64,000 bases of DNA from Bacteroidaceae bacterium (GCA_017965425.1 JAGCPY010000061.1:20352-84351), one strand, 5' to 3'; shown: positions 1 through 8,782, counted from the stretch's first letter. The notes: a model not told the origin generated them from the sequence alone. Program-made: numbers and translations.

Positions 1-87
1 AATGGTCTGTTCCTCTGGAACCTTGTTGGCACGAAGGTCAAAATAGTGCTTCAATTCCTGAAGGAGATAGTCTTTAAGGCGTTGCAT
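1..87 (-). CDS. Partial CDS (N-terminus only), possibly a DUF389-type membrane protein
   Basis: An ATG at 87 opens a frame that runs off the window edge after 29 codons, reading MQRLKDYLLQELKHYFDLRA and then NKVPEEQTI. It begins 20 bp after the stop of the HlyD gene, so it is probably the last gene of the efflux operon or lies just beyond it. The soluble amphipathic start (YFDLRANKVPEEQTI) resembles the beginning of Bacteroidota DUF389 membrane proteins, but that comparison is from memory and the diagnostic membrane part lies outside the window. Confidence 0.55.
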   Translation of the reverse strand, partial: MQRLKDYLLQELKHYFDLRANKVPEEQTI

Positions 88-106
88 AACAGCTGACAAA
101 GGTTAA

Positions 107-1315
107 TTAGTTCTTGTCTTTCTCTTCTACGATGATGCCTCCACGAACGGTCTCGTCTTGGTTCAGGCCTGAACGTATTTCGATATTGATGCCATCAGAG
201 ATTCCAGTCTCTACAGCGCGTCGCTCGTATGCGGGTTCGCCGGAAACGGCATTCTGAAGGACATATACAAAAGTGCTGTCACCGCTGAACTCGATAGCCG
301 CTTCAGGAATCGTGAGAACTCCTTGAGCCTCTTCCAGCACAATTTTTGCAGTGGCACTATAGCCGCTGCGGATGAGTGGAGCTGCACCTTGACCTTTCTC
401 ATCGACAGGAACCCTGACAGCAGCTTTGATTTCAAACTGGTTGGCACCACCTGTAGTCGCCGTGGCTTTCGGGCTAATATATTCCAATGCAGCAGAGAAA
501 CGGAGATCCTGCAAGGCGCCGATAGTAATATCCATAGGCATACCGGTTGACAACCGACCTACTTCCGTTTCGTCGATATTGCCTCGGAAGATGAGGTTGC
601 TCATGTCGGCGACAGAGGCGATGGTGGTGCCGTCATTGAAGGTATTGCTAAGGATGACCGAATTACCTACCTTCACGGGGACGTCGAGGATGATGCCGCT
701 GATAGTGCTGCGGACGAGCGTATTGGACGAAGAAGCGTTGGAGGCTGATACACCGTCTCGGGTCAGTTCCAATTGCTCCTGTGCAATGGCGGCTTCCTCA
801 CGTGCCTGGTTGAACGTCTGGCGAATTTTCTCATAGTCATTGGCGCTGATGAGCCCTTTGTCATAGAGTGTCTTTTGGCGTTCGTGGTCAACACGTGCCT
901 GATCCAGGTTCAGGTGAGCCAAGCGCACACGGCTTTCTGCGGAAGCCAGCTGGTTCATGTCTGGAATGACCTTCAGCTTTGCGATGACCTCCCCTGCTTC
1001 CACATGCTGTCCGGCTTCTTTCAGCAGTTCCGTGATGATGCCGCTGATTTGGGGCTTGACAGCCACCTCGTCCCTTGGCTCGATCTTTCCTGTTACCACC
1101 GTGGTCTTCGAGAGGTCACGAACAGTGGGCGTAAACGTCTCATACCTCACAGGCTTAGGACGCGAGTTGAGGTAGAGGAAGATAAAGGTGCCAAGGAAAA
1201 GCAGGATTACAAATGTGATAAGAAGGTAGCGAAAGAAAGAACGCACCTTCCCACCAAACTCCCTTCTCTTGAGGGAGGGCGTGACTGTAGATGATTGCAT
1301 TTTATCCATTATCAT
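107..1315 (-). CDS. HlyD/MacA-family periplasmic adaptor of an efflux ABC exporter
   Basis: 402 residues. It links an inner-membrane ABC exporter to an outer-membrane channel. Residues about 27-50 form one membrane anchor (LLITFVILLFLGTFIFLYL). A lipoyl-like half motif follows at about 82-112 (VAVKPQISGIITELLKEAG), then an alpha-helical hairpin at about 120-190 and beta-barrel domains, as in MacA. It is the fourth gene after the ATPase and two MacB-type permeases, about 40 bp behind the second permease. No TolC-like gene is visible. The cytoplasmic N-terminus carries TPSLKRREFGG, encoded by a G-rich repeat seen in other genes of this window, and could be an inserted peptide. M3 or M6 are alternative starts. 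Confidence 0.93.
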   Translation of the reverse strand: MIMDKMQSSTVTPSLKRREFGGKVRSFFRYLLITFVILLFLGTFIFLYLNSRPKPVRYETFTPTVRDLSKTTVVTGKIEPRDEVAVKPQISGIITELLKEAGQHVEAGEVIAKLKVIPDMNQLASAESRVRLAHLNLDQARVDHERQKTLYDKGLISANDYEKIRQTFNQAREEAAIAQEQLELTRDGVSASNASSSNTLVRSTISGIILDVPVKVGNSVILSNTFNDGTTIASVADMSNLIFRGNIDETEVGRLSTGMPMDITIGALQDLRFSAALEYISPKATATTGGANQFEIKAAVRVPVDEKGQGAAPLIRSGYSATAKIVLEEAQGVLTIPEAAIEFSGDSTFVYVLQNAVSGEPAYERRAVETGISDGINIEIRSGLNQDETVRGGIIVEEKDKN

Positions 1316-1357
1316 TTATATATTGTTTATTCATCTTTTTATCAACGGGTTAGCCTG

Positions 1358-2677
1358 TTACTCCTCCCGCATCGCATCCACAGGCTTGATGGACATTGCC
1401 CTGGCGGCTGGAGCCAATCCAGCAAGCACACCGAGGGCCGCCAGCAATGCTGCTGCTCCAATGGCTGTCCAAAAGCCCACTTGAAAGTGACTCTGCACGA
1501 TGCCATCCTCCGTGAAACCCATCTCCATCATCTGAAGGATGAGCACGGCAAAGAGGATGCCGCTCATGCCGGCTACCGAGGTAAGCAACACACTTTCAGA
1601 GATAATCTGCGAGAGTATCATGCGTGGGGTGGCACCGATGGCACGTCGGATGCCGATTTCAGTCGTGCGTTCCTTCACCGTCACCATCATAATGTTAGAA
1701 ACGCCGATGGCTCCTGCCAGCAACGTCCCAATACCGACTAACCAAATGAGCAGGTCCACACCGGAAAAGAGGTTGTCCATCAACCCAAAGAGCACCTCTG
1801 TGTTGAATACCATCACCGCCTTCTCATCGGTAGGATCTATGTCATGAGCACGGGCAACCACCTCACGGATCCGAGGCGTGATGTCGCTGATGGCCGTACC
1901 ACGACGGGCTGTGATGGCAATCATTTCTATGTTCTCGCCCATGTTGAAAGCGCGCTGCATCAAGGAGATGGGAATGATGACGGCTTCATCTGCAGATCCG
2001 TTGATGCTCATATTGCCACCAGCATAGTTGACGCCAATCACCGAATAATAAGCCGAATCCAAGCGGATAAGTTGACCACACGGATCGCCACTTCCTGGAA
2101 AGAGCGACTTATAGACTCGCTTTCCCAACACACACACCTTGCGCTGCTGGGCGATGTCCATTTCGTTGATGAAGCGACCATAGTACATCTTTGGCGCTTC
2201 CACCTTAGCGTACTCTGGCAGCTGTCCTTTCACGTTAGCGTTGTATTTATGGTCACCATTGACAACCTGCACGCCCCACTTGGAAATGACGGGTGTGACC
2301 ACATCCAGTTGCGGCACTTGTGCACGCAGGCGGGCAACGTCGCCTGTTGTCAAATCCCAGTAACGTCCTTTGCGGAAGCCGTGGAAAGGCTTCGTCGTCG
2401 GCTGATCCCAGATGATGGCGGAGTTTGTGGCAAAACCTTCGAAGTTGTTATTGAGCATCTCCTTCAGCCCGTCGCCACCACCAATGAGGGCCACCAGCAT
2501 GAACACACCCCAGAACACGCCGAACCCCGTGAGCAAAGAGCGCGTCTTGTTGCGAAGCAGCGTTTCCAGCAGTTCGCGAAAGGAATCAAAGTCGAAGAGC
2601 CACCAAGGGCCACCTCCCACCCTGCCCATTGACGGGGTCGGCTTTTGTGCTGGTTGAAGATGACTTTTTATATTCAT
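1358..2677 (-). CDS. MacB-type ABC transporter permease (second of pair)
   Basis: 439 residues with the MacB_PCD plus FtsX architecture: an N-terminal membrane helix (about 48-68), a large periplasmic domain, and three C-terminal helices with the FtsX signature region around LLAGAIGVSNIMMVTVKERTTEIGIRRAIGA. It lacks its own ATPase and should form a heterodimer with the neighbouring permease, powered by the ATPase upstream. The gene lies about 55 bp after permease one and about 40 bp before the HlyD gene. Residues 13-25 (PTPSMGRVGGGPW) precede the normal start of the family fold and are encoded by a G-rich repeat element. Confidence 0.93.
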   Translation of the reverse strand: MNIKSHLQPAQKPTPSMGRVGGGPWWLFDFDSFRELLETLLRNKTRSLLTGFGVFWGVFMLVALIGGGDGLKEMLNNNFEGFATNSAIIWDQPTTKPFHGFRKGRYWDLTTGDVARLRAQVPQLDVVTPVISKWGVQVVNGDHKYNANVKGQLPEYAKVEAPKMYYGRFINEMDIAQQRKVCVLGKRVYKSLFPGSGDPCGQLIRLDSAYYSVIGVNYAGGNMSINGSADEAVIIPISLMQRAFNMGENIEMIAITARRGTAISDITPRIREVVARAHDIDPTDEKAVMVFNTEVLFGLMDNLFSGVDLLIWLVGIGTLLAGAIGVSNIMMVTVKERTTEIGIRRAIGATPRMILSQIISESVLLTSVAGMSGILFAVLILQMMEMGFTEDGIVQSHFQVGFWTAIGAAALLAALGVLAGLAPAARAMSIKPVDAMREE

Positions 2678-2732
2678 TTCTTAGAAGATAACATTTCGCC
2701 CTACCCAAACGGGAGGAGTCATGAGTGGGTCT

Positions 2733-3989
2733 TTATTCTGCCCTCAACGCCTCTATGGGCCTAATCTTTGCGGCCTTCATGGCAGGCATCAGGCCGGCTA
2801 TCGTTCCAGCAATGATGAGTACAAGGGTTACGCCGAAGCATGTACCGAGACTCACGGTGGGATCCACGAAGACGGTGGTCGTGAACAACCCCGTCTCGAT
2901 GGGTTTCGAACCCAAAGTCGCGTCCATATAGAGATTGGCACCAATGCCCAGAAGCATACCGATGTAACCGAAGAAACCCGTCACCACGATGCTCTCCACA
3001 ATGATGATGCGGAGGATGCTCAGGGGTCGTGCGCCGATGGCTTTGCGGATGCCAAATTCGCGCGTCCGCTCACGCACTGTGATCAGCATGATATTCGAGA
3101 CACCTACGATGCCACTGAGCAACGTGAACAGGCCGATGATCCAAAGAGCCGTCTGCAAGATGCTCATCCCCTTTGCCATTTGCATGGCTTGGGTAAAGCG
3201 ATTCCAAATCCAAATGGCATCCTCGTCGTCGGGTGCTGCCCGATGCTGACGGTTGATTGTGGCACGATAGCGTTTCTCAAAAGCCTCGTTCTCCACCTCC
3301 GTTTCTAAGCCATGGAACGTGAAAGCTATGCGGCCCACGTGGTTGCCCTCGTTGTAAATCGTCTGCAAGGTAGTGAAAGGCACATAGATATCCGTGCTCA
3401 TGCGGCTCTTGTCCTCCTGTTCTATGCCCACCACGGTGAACGCCATATCCCCGACCTTTATGGTTTGTCCGAGCAAAGACAACGGAGCTCGAGGAACCAG
3501 CTCACTCGCCTGATTCTCTGAGATGACCATCGTCTTTCTTCGGTCACGTATGTCTATATCGTTGATGAATCGTCCCGCAGCCAACTTCCGTTTGTTGATC
3601 ACCGCATCCACGGGGAATACCCCCCTGAGTCCGCTGCTGACGTAATTCTGGCCGACAACAACTGACACGTTACTCTCCGTCAGCACCGCACCAGCCCTGT
3701 CTATGTGCTGAGAGAAGCGCGTCTGGGTCGTGTTCAGGTCTGCATCCTCCAGACGAATCTCTCTCCCTTCCTTCAGCCCGTCGTACGCCTTCGAGGTCAG
3801 CCCTCCGAAAACCATCATCGAGTTATCCACGTATCGATCGTTGTTCTCAGCCTGTGCATTGATGAGGCCGTTTCCCGCCCCCAACAGCACCACAAGCATG
3901 AAGATGCCCCACGCCACCGCAAAGCCCGTGAGCGAGGTGCGCAACTTGTTACGCCGCATCGTCTGCCAGATTTCAGCTATCAGTTCCAT
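2733..3989 (-). CDS. MacB-type ABC transporter permease (first of pair)
   Basis: 418 residues beginning MELIAEIWQTMRRNKLRTSL, the usual start of MacB-like permeases. Topology is one N-terminal helix (about 20-40), a periplasmic MacB_PCD domain and a C-terminal FtsX domain with SGIVGVSNIMLITVRERTRE. It is a paralogue of the next gene, and the two would make the permease heterodimer of a MacB/LolCDE-type exporter. The start is 13 bp after the ATPase stop, which argues for one transcript. The substrate cannot be read from sequence; peptides, lipoproteins or drugs are all possible in this family. Confidence 0.93.
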   Translation of the reverse strand: MELIAEIWQTMRRNKLRTSLTGFAVAWGIFMLVVLLGAGNGLINAQAENNDRYVDNSMMVFGGLTSKAYDGLKEGREIRLEDADLNTTQTRFSQHIDRAGAVLTESNVSVVVGQNYVSSGLRGVFPVDAVINKRKLAAGRFINDIDIRDRRKTMVISENQASELVPRAPLSLLGQTIKVGDMAFTVVGIEQEDKSRMSTDIYVPFTTLQTIYNEGNHVGRIAFTFHGLETEVENEAFEKRYRATINRQHRAAPDDEDAIWIWNRFTQAMQMAKGMSILQTALWIIGLFTLLSGIVGVSNIMLITVRERTREFGIRKAIGARPLSILRIIIVESIVVTGFFGYIGMLLGIGANLYMDATLGSKPIETGLFTTTVFVDPTVSLGTCFGVTLVLIIAGTIAGLMPAMKAAKIRPIEALRAE

Positions 3990-4002
3990 CGTTATTCACC
4001 TT

Positions 4003-4665
4003 TCATTCTTCTATCACCCCATCCTTTATTCTGATGATTCTGTTCGTCTGTGCAGCCACACCAGGATCGTGTGTGACGATAATCATCGTGATCTCTTCTT
4101 CGCGATTCAGCCTCTTGAGCAGTTCCATCACTTCGACCCCCGTCTTTGAGTCCAACGCTCCGGTCGGTTCGTCGGCGAGAATCACCTGTGGACGCGTCAC
4201 CAATGCACGTGCAATGGCAACCCTTTGTCTTTGTCCGCCTGACATCTCGTTGGGATAATGGGCGGCCCATTCCGTCAACCCCATCTTCTCCAACTCCTGC
4301 ATCGCCAGCTGATGTCGCTTGTGCCGGGCCACACCTTGATAATAGAGTGGCAGTTCCACATTCTCCACTGCCGTTTTGAAACCTATCAGGTTGAACGACT
4401 GGAAGATGAAGCCAATCATGCGATTACGGTACACTGCAGCCCGCGTTTCCGAGAGGTCCTTGATCAAGTTGCCAGCCAACTCATACACGCCCTCATCGTA
4501 ATCGTCCAAAATACCCAATATATTCAGCAAAGTTGACTTGCCCGATCCACTGGCGCCCATGATGCTGACCAGTTCACCTTTCGCGATATCCAGATCTATG
4601 CCTTTCAGCACGTGCAACGGCTGAGCGCCAGCGTAAGTTTTGTGAATGCCTTGTAGATGAATCAC
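4003..4665 (-). CDS. ABC exporter ATP-binding protein (LolD/MacB N-domain type)
   Basis: 220 residues. Walker A GASGSGKST at 37-45, Q-loop FIFQSFNLIG at about 87, signature MSGGQRQRVAIARAL at 141, Walker B VILADEPTGALD at 161 and the H-loop IIVTHDP near the C-terminus are all intact. It is the first gene of a four-gene minus-strand operon with two MacB-type permeases and an HlyD adaptor. A TAACTTTG promoter box lies 32 bp before the start codon. ATP hydrolysis here should drive the mechanotransmission typical of MacB systems. Confidence 0.95.
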   Translation of the reverse strand: MIHLQGIHKTYAGAQPLHVLKGIDLDIAKGELVSIMGASGSGKSTLLNILGILDDYDEGVYELAGNLIKDLSETRAAVYRNRMIGFIFQSFNLIGFKTAVENVELPLYYQGVARHKRHQLAMQELEKMGLTEWAAHYPNEMSGGQRQRVAIARALVTRPQVILADEPTGALDSKTGVEVMELLKRLNREEEITMIIVTHDPGVAAQTNRIIRIKDGVIEE

Positions 4666-4696
4666 AACAATAACTATTAAAGTTTAAAAGCGGCGA

Positions 4697-4704
4697 CAAA
4701 GTTA
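4697..4704 (-). promoter_or_regulatory. Promoter -7 box of the efflux operon
   Basis: Reads TAACTTTG on the minus strand, matching the Bacteroidota -7 consensus TAnnTTTG, 32 bp ahead of the ATPase start at 4665. No clear -33 TTTG at the usual distance. Confidence 0.45.
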
Positions 4705-4705
4705 C

Positions 4706-4927
4706 TCATTTCTTATTAGTCGGACGAAAGAGTAGTGTGAAAAGTTGTGAAACTTTTGCACGTCTTTTGTTTGGCTCCTTCGACTTTTCTGCAAGACAAT
4801 TCATAATGTCGTCTGTTACAATGTCATAAGACGGGCTGCAACCAATTAGTTTTTCCACATTCTCCAACCTGGCTTTTCCATAAAAAAACCTCAATCCCTC
4901 ACCTTTTGCTCTAACAATCTGAAACAA
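4706..4927 (-). CDS. Possible small ORF next to GTGAGGGAT repeats
   Basis: 73 codons opening with MFQIVRAKGEGLRFFYGKAR and ending in a basic tail. The GEGL residues are encoded by the same GTGAGGGATTG word that makes up the adjacent repeats, so the reading frame and the repeat element are physically linked. Similar small ORFs with a GEGLxFFYGKA start seem familiar from Prevotella genomes, but this could not be checked. It ends 2 bp before the efflux promoter box. No domain is recognised, and it may be a non-coding part of a repeat element. Confidence 0.3.
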   Translation of the reverse strand: MFQIVRAKGEGLRFFYGKARLENVEKLIGCSPSYDIVTDDIMNCLAEKSKEPNKRRAKVSQLFTLLFRPTNKK

Positions 4928-4949
4928 AGAAGTTTGAAGGTGAGGGATT

Positions 4950-5037
4950 GGTGAGGAATAGGTGAGGGATGGTGAGGGATTGCGTTTTTTCTGGATTTCA
5001 AATGCAATCCCTCACCATCCCTCACCTATCCCTCACC
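4950..5037. repeat. Large inverted repeat of tandem GGTGAGGGAT words
   Basis: The arms 4958-4983 and 5004-5029 are perfect reverse complements over 26 bp. After a single mismatch pairing continues for 8 more bp, giving a 34-bp stem (4950-4983 with 5004-5037) around a 20-nt loop. Each arm contains two abutting GGTGAGGGAT units. More copies of the word lie outside at about 4893-4906, 4937-4949 and 5084-5102. Confidence 0.9.
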
Positions 5038-5159
5038 GAAGTCTCACCTGTAAATACCTGAGAAACAACAAAGTAAAGCAAGAGGTGAGGGATTGAGGGA
5101 TTATTGATGAAAAATACAAGGATAGAGGGTGGGTGAAACCATGATTTGACAATCTGTCT

Positions 5160-5199
5160 GGAACGTGTACACCTTATGTGCGGAAGGTGTACACGTTCC
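5160..5199. repeat. 16-bp perfect inverted repeat
   Basis: GGAACGTGTACACCTT at 5160-5175 pairs exactly with its complement at 5184-5199 around an 8-nt loop. No T-run follows on either side, so it is not an obvious terminator. It could be a protein-binding palindrome or a REP-like hairpin. Confidence 0.75.
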
Positions 5200-5383
5200 T
5201 GGCAGAACGCCTACAGATTTACCCTTTTTATTGTTCCACCTCTTCTCATCTTGAATCTCTGAAGCCCGATTTCCCACCAAAAATGTGACATATAGCACGA
5301 ATAATAATAAGATTGTGCGTAAGAAAGCCTTGATATCTATCTTTTCAAGGCAATTTGTGCATTTTTTTCCCTCGGTAGTCTCA

Positions 5384-5410
5384 TTGTAACGGATATTTTA
5401 TCTATATTTG
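5384..5410 (+). promoter_or_regulatory. Promoter of the GH30 gene
   Basis: TATATTTG at 5403-5410 matches TAnnTTTG. TTG at 5384-5386 could be the -33 element with 16-bp spacing. The leader to the ATG at 5474 is about 55 nt. Confidence 0.5.
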
Positions 5411-5473
5411 CAGCGCTCATCAGGTGGGTTAATCGTTCAAGAATAGGAAATATTACCAATAAATCTTACCATA

Positions 5474-6997
5474 ATGAAAAGAATCCTCACCACCTTTGGT
5501 GTACTGGCTGTTGCCACGGTCGTCTGTGCCCGAACCATCACAGTCACCATTAGCAACACCCGACATCAGACGATTACAGGTTTTGGCGCAGCCTGCTGTG
5601 ACGGTGCCATGTGCCCATACGGCACCGACACGCAGCCAGTGAAACTGCTTTATGGCCCTACATCTAAGATTGGCCTTAACATCATGCGTATGGAAATCTC
5701 GCCGAACTTCAAGGGCGACATCACCGCTTCCGACATCGGATGGGACACACCTTACGACTGGCAGGGCTCGGTGCCTTCGGCGAAAATCGTGAAAGACCGC
5801 GGCGGCATTGTCTTCGGAACTCCCTGGTCGCCTCCCGGCGATTACAAGACCAACGGCACAGCCCAAGGCGGCAACAGCGAGGACCAAGGCTTCCAAAGAG
5901 GCGAACTGCGTGAGGACTGCTACGACAAGTTCTTCCCTTGGATGAACACCTTCCTGAAATACATGAAATCGAAGGGCGTAGCCGTTGATGCCGTGTCTAT
6001 TCAGAACGAGCCTGACTGGTGGGTGAACTACTCGGGCTGTCTCTACTCGCCACAACAACAGCTCAACCTTGTCAAGAACTATGCCCACATGCTGGATCGC
6101 GAGACATTTAAGGGAGTGAGACTCATTAGTGCAGAGCCCCTCGGTTTTCGGCAAGATTATTCCGACATGCTTTTAAATGATCCCGTAGCACGCGAACAAA
6201 TCGACATCATCGCGGGACACCTCTATGGTCATCCACCATTGGAAAATGGCAACATGAAGGATGCCGCTGTGCTGGCAGCAAAATACGGCAAAGAGGTCTG
6301 GATGACCGAACACTCGGTGACCGACAACATCGACCGCCTGCCGAACTGGCACGAGCAACTGATTTTTGCTGAAGAGCTGAATGAGTGTATGCTCGCCGGC
6401 TGCACTGGCTACATCTATTGGTATATGCGTGCCCATTGGGCTTTCGTCGGCACCGGCGAAGCAAAGTACAATCCAGGCAATACCAAGAACCGCCTTTTGC
6501 CGCGCGCATACGTGATGTCACATTTCTCCAAGCACGTCACCGGCTCCACTCGTTTGGAAGCCAGGGCTAGCGTCTCCACTGGCACAAATTCCTTCTTCGA
6601 GACTTCGGCATATATCAAAGGCGACTCGCTCATTGTTATGGCCATCGACACCACACAAAACGAATATGACCTCGTCCTCAGACTGCCCTTCAAAGTCAAA
6701 AGCGGCACCCATCTGCTTTCAACGGGCAATGAGACGTCAAAGCTGTGTCAATCGACGCCCATCGACATCGATGAACCTGTGCAGCGCCTGACAGTCAGTA
6801 TGCCTGCACGCAGCTTAAACACCTATATCTTCATGATAGACAGAGGAGAAACAGACGTTGAAGCTCCACAAATAGCTCATGGAGTGGCTAACGGTTCATT
6901 CTTCGACCTACAAGGACGTCGCATGGTGAAGCCACGAGGACTTTATATTGAGCAACGTCCAGACGGATCAACCAGAAAGGTTTTCCGAAGAAACTGA
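5474..6997 (+). CDS. Secreted GH30-family glycoside hydrolase (xylanase/glucosidase type)
   Basis: 507 residues. A signal peptide (MKRILTTFGVLAVATVVCA) is followed by a GH30 (beta/alpha)8 barrel. The acid/base is E179 in SIQNEPDWW and the nucleophile E279 in EVWMTEHSV; YWYMR at about 312 is typical of the active site. A beta-sandwich follows and the protein ends in a FFDLQGRRM...GLYIEQ tail like that of other secreted Prevotella proteins. The arrangement recalls GH30 xylanases such as XynC, but the subfamily and therefore glucuronoxylan versus another beta-glycan is inferred. The gene converges on an esterase gene, which fits joint xylan breakdown. Confidence 0.9.
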   Translation: MKRILTTFGVLAVATVVCARTITVTISNTRHQTITGFGAACCDGAMCPYGTDTQPVKLLYGPTSKIGLNIMRMEISPNFKGDITASDIGWDTPYDWQGSVPSAKIVKDRGGIVFGTPWSPPGDYKTNGTAQGGNSEDQGFQRGELREDCYDKFFPWMNTFLKYMKSKGVAVDAVSIQNEPDWWVNYSGCLYSPQQQLNLVKNYAHMLDRETFKGVRLISAEPLGFRQDYSDMLLNDPVAREQIDIIAGHLYGHPPLENGNMKDAAVLAAKYGKEVWMTEHSVTDNIDRLPNWHEQLIFAEELNECMLAGCTGYIYWYMRAHWAFVGTGEAKYNPGNTKNRLLPRAYVMSHFSKHVTGSTRLEARASVSTGTNSFFETSAYIKGDSLIVMAIDTTQNEYDLVLRLPFKVKSGTHLLSTGNETSKLCQSTPIDIDEPVQRLTVSMPARSLNTYIFMIDRGETDVEAPQIAHGVANGSFFDLQGRRMVKPRGLYIEQRPDGSTRKVFRRN

Positions 6998-7021
6998 GCA
7001 GGGCTGATGGCAGCCCCTGCT
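6997..7021. terminator. Possible hairpin terminator between convergent genes
   Basis: AGCAGGGCTG at 6997-7006 pairs with CAGCCCCTGCT at 7011-7021 with one bulged base. It overlaps the GH30 stop codon and touches the esterase 3' end. No strong U-tract follows, so termination is only likely. Confidence 0.4.
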
Positions 7022-8765
7022 ATTTGAGAATGTAGCTTAGGAATTCGCCGATGCGATCGAGATAAGTGTAGCTACCCGTCCCTGGAACGGCTGTCCGCTG
7101 GAAACAATGGGGGCGGGTAGCTAATGTATGCAACTCGCACTGAATGCCCATGCTGCGCATCTTCTCCCAGGTCTTCACGGAGTTCATGGCCGCCCAACCG
7201 TCAGCATCGCCGTGGACAAAGAGCATCGGAGCCGTCCGAAGGTCGAAACTGAACTCAGGAACCAACAAAGCCTCATCCTCGTTGCCGCCAGTCTTATTGT
7301 ATCCATCTACTCCGTCTGTCAGAGCGTAGGCAGGATAGATGCCAATGCCCCACTGGACGTGACATGGCTGGCGGTCTATGTCATCGACGGGCAGGTATGA
7401 CTGATGCTGAGATGACGTGACACCCATCAGCGTGAGATGGCCTCCCGCACTACTGCCCATGATGCCTATCTGGTTGGGGTCGAGCCCAAGGCTCTCTGCC
7501 TTGCTGCGCACTATGCGAATGGTGCGCTGCAAATCTTGCCAGGCGGTAGTGTGTTTGGCCAATCCGTTCTTGGGCCGAGGCGTACGGTACTTCATGGTGA
7601 CGACCGTCATTCCACGTTCATTTAAGTAGCGCCGAGCGGGTGCCACTTCAAAGCCGTCGGGGTCGTTACCTTGATAGCTACCACCAGAATAGATAATCTG
7701 TATAGCTTTGGTCTTCAACTCTTTTGGGAAGTGCCATTCAAGGTAAGGTTTACATTGGTGCTCCTGTGCACAAGGCATCTTGCCTTCCGGCCACACATCT
7801 TCCATCGTTTTCTCACGGCGAGCATCGTCACTGGCAAAGCGTTTCATCAGTTCCTCCTCAGGCGATAACTCACCAAGGAATCCCATCTGCCTCATGAATT
7901 CAATGCCGCGTTCCAATCCGTAGGCTCCATGTCCCTTACCTGGATAAAGATGTAATTCGGCTGGCACCTTGTGCTTACGCAACTCACGATAAATGAGCGT
8001 TGATCCGTTAGGCGAATACGGATCCGTGCCACCATGATGCAGACTGACGGGACATGTCTTCTCGTCGAACTTGAAGATAGATGAAAGGTGCACGTCAGTT
8101 CCATAGCCTTGACGGGTAGCGGGTGTTCCAGCCTCGGCATCAGTAGTCACATAAGCAGGTGCATTGATAAGTGCCCAGTTGATATGGCATGGCAATTCGT
8201 CCAACTTATCCACAGGTGCGTAGGCGGGTGTCTGAGAGCTGGTAGCCAACAATGTGGCCAAGTGTGAACCCGCCGACATGGATATGACACCGATTCTCTC
8301 TGGGTCGAAGCCGCGTTTCCGAGCTTCGCTGCGAACCATGCGCACAGCACGCTGACCATCTTCCCATGCTGTTTGATAGAGGGGAATGCCTTGAGGACGT
8401 GGTGTGCGATAGACAAAGTTCACACACTGAAAACCCAGCTTTGTAAACGTTTCACGCCACATCTTAATGAGACCTACGTCACAGCAGTTTTGATAAGAAC
8501 CACCAGAAATGAGGATCATGCAGCCAAGCACAGGGGTGTCCTTGGAAGGAGCATCGAACCATTCAAGATAAGCAACACGATGTTTATCAGCCTTGAAACC
8601 CTTACTGCCAACCTCGTCTGTCATAGCGGCTATCTGGTGGGGCTGGGCATCAGGCATCTTGCCCTTCGGCCAAATGGTCTCACGTTCCCAAGCGGAAGCA
8701 CTCAGAGAACAGCACAGACACAACAACAGGAAGAAATGGCTCACATTCAAATTCTTCTTCATCAT
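7020..8765 (-). CDS. Secreted tandem alpha/beta-hydrolase esterase (two catalytic domains)
   Basis: 581 residues with a signal peptide ending near LSASAWE. Two homologous BD-FAE/lipase-3-like domains follow, about 30-300 and 325-581. Both start with W-P-x-G-K-M-P and carry ISGGSYQ / YSGGSYQ (oxyanion region) and YRTPRP. Domain two has the canonical elbow GSSAG and the acid/His region (VHGDADGW, RPHCF). Domain one has SMSAG, where the first Gly is Ser, but keeps HHGGTDPYSP and GKGHGAYG. Likely a carbohydrate esterase acting on acylated hemicellulose beside the GH30 gene; the exact acyl group is unknown. It starts 18 bp after iorB and may end that transcript. Confidence 0.85.
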   Translation of the reverse strand: MMKKNLNVSHFFLLLCLCCSLSASAWERETIWPKGKMPDAQPHQIAAMTDEVGSKGFKADKHRVAYLEWFDAPSKDTPVLGCMILISGGSYQNCCDVGLIKMWRETFTKLGFQCVNFVYRTPRPQGIPLYQTAWEDGQRAVRMVRSEARKRGFDPERIGVISMSAGSHLATLLATSSQTPAYAPVDKLDELPCHINWALINAPAYVTTDAEAGTPATRQGYGTDVHLSSIFKFDEKTCPVSLHHGGTDPYSPNGSTLIYRELRKHKVPAELHLYPGKGHGAYGLERGIEFMRQMGFLGELSPEEELMKRFASDDARREKTMEDVWPEGKMPCAQEHQCKPYLEWHFPKELKTKAIQIIYSGGSYQGNDPDGFEVAPARRYLNERGMTVVTMKYRTPRPKNGLAKHTTAWQDLQRTIRIVRSKAESLGLDPNQIGIMGSSAGGHLTLMGVTSSQHQSYLPVDDIDRQPCHVQWGIGIYPAYALTDGVDGYNKTGGNEDEALLVPEFSFDLRTAPMLFVHGDADGWAAMNSVKTWEKMRSMGIQCELHTLATRPHCFQRTAVPGTGSYTYLDRIGEFLSYILK

Positions 8766-8782
8766 GGCAATATGTTTCTAAG

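Larger units (their letters stand above)
4666..5473. other. 808-bp region without a firm gene; repeat-rich
   Basis: Holds, in order, the efflux promoter (minus), the doubtful 73-codon ORF, a 34-bp imperfect hairpin of GTGAGGGAT words (4950-5037), one more copy of the word near 5083-5102, a 16-bp perfect inverted repeat (5160-5199) and the GH30 promoter (plus). The ORF at 5101-5298 has no credible features. Confidence 0.7.

Noticed and set aside
4893-5102. CRISPR-like array of GTGAGGGAT words
   Set aside because: The units abut or are a few bases apart and occur in inverted arms. There are no spacers of uniform length and no cas genes.
5101-5298. 65-codon minus-strand ORF
   Set aside because: It runs through the perfect inverted repeat at 5160-5199 and has no signal, motif or promoter.
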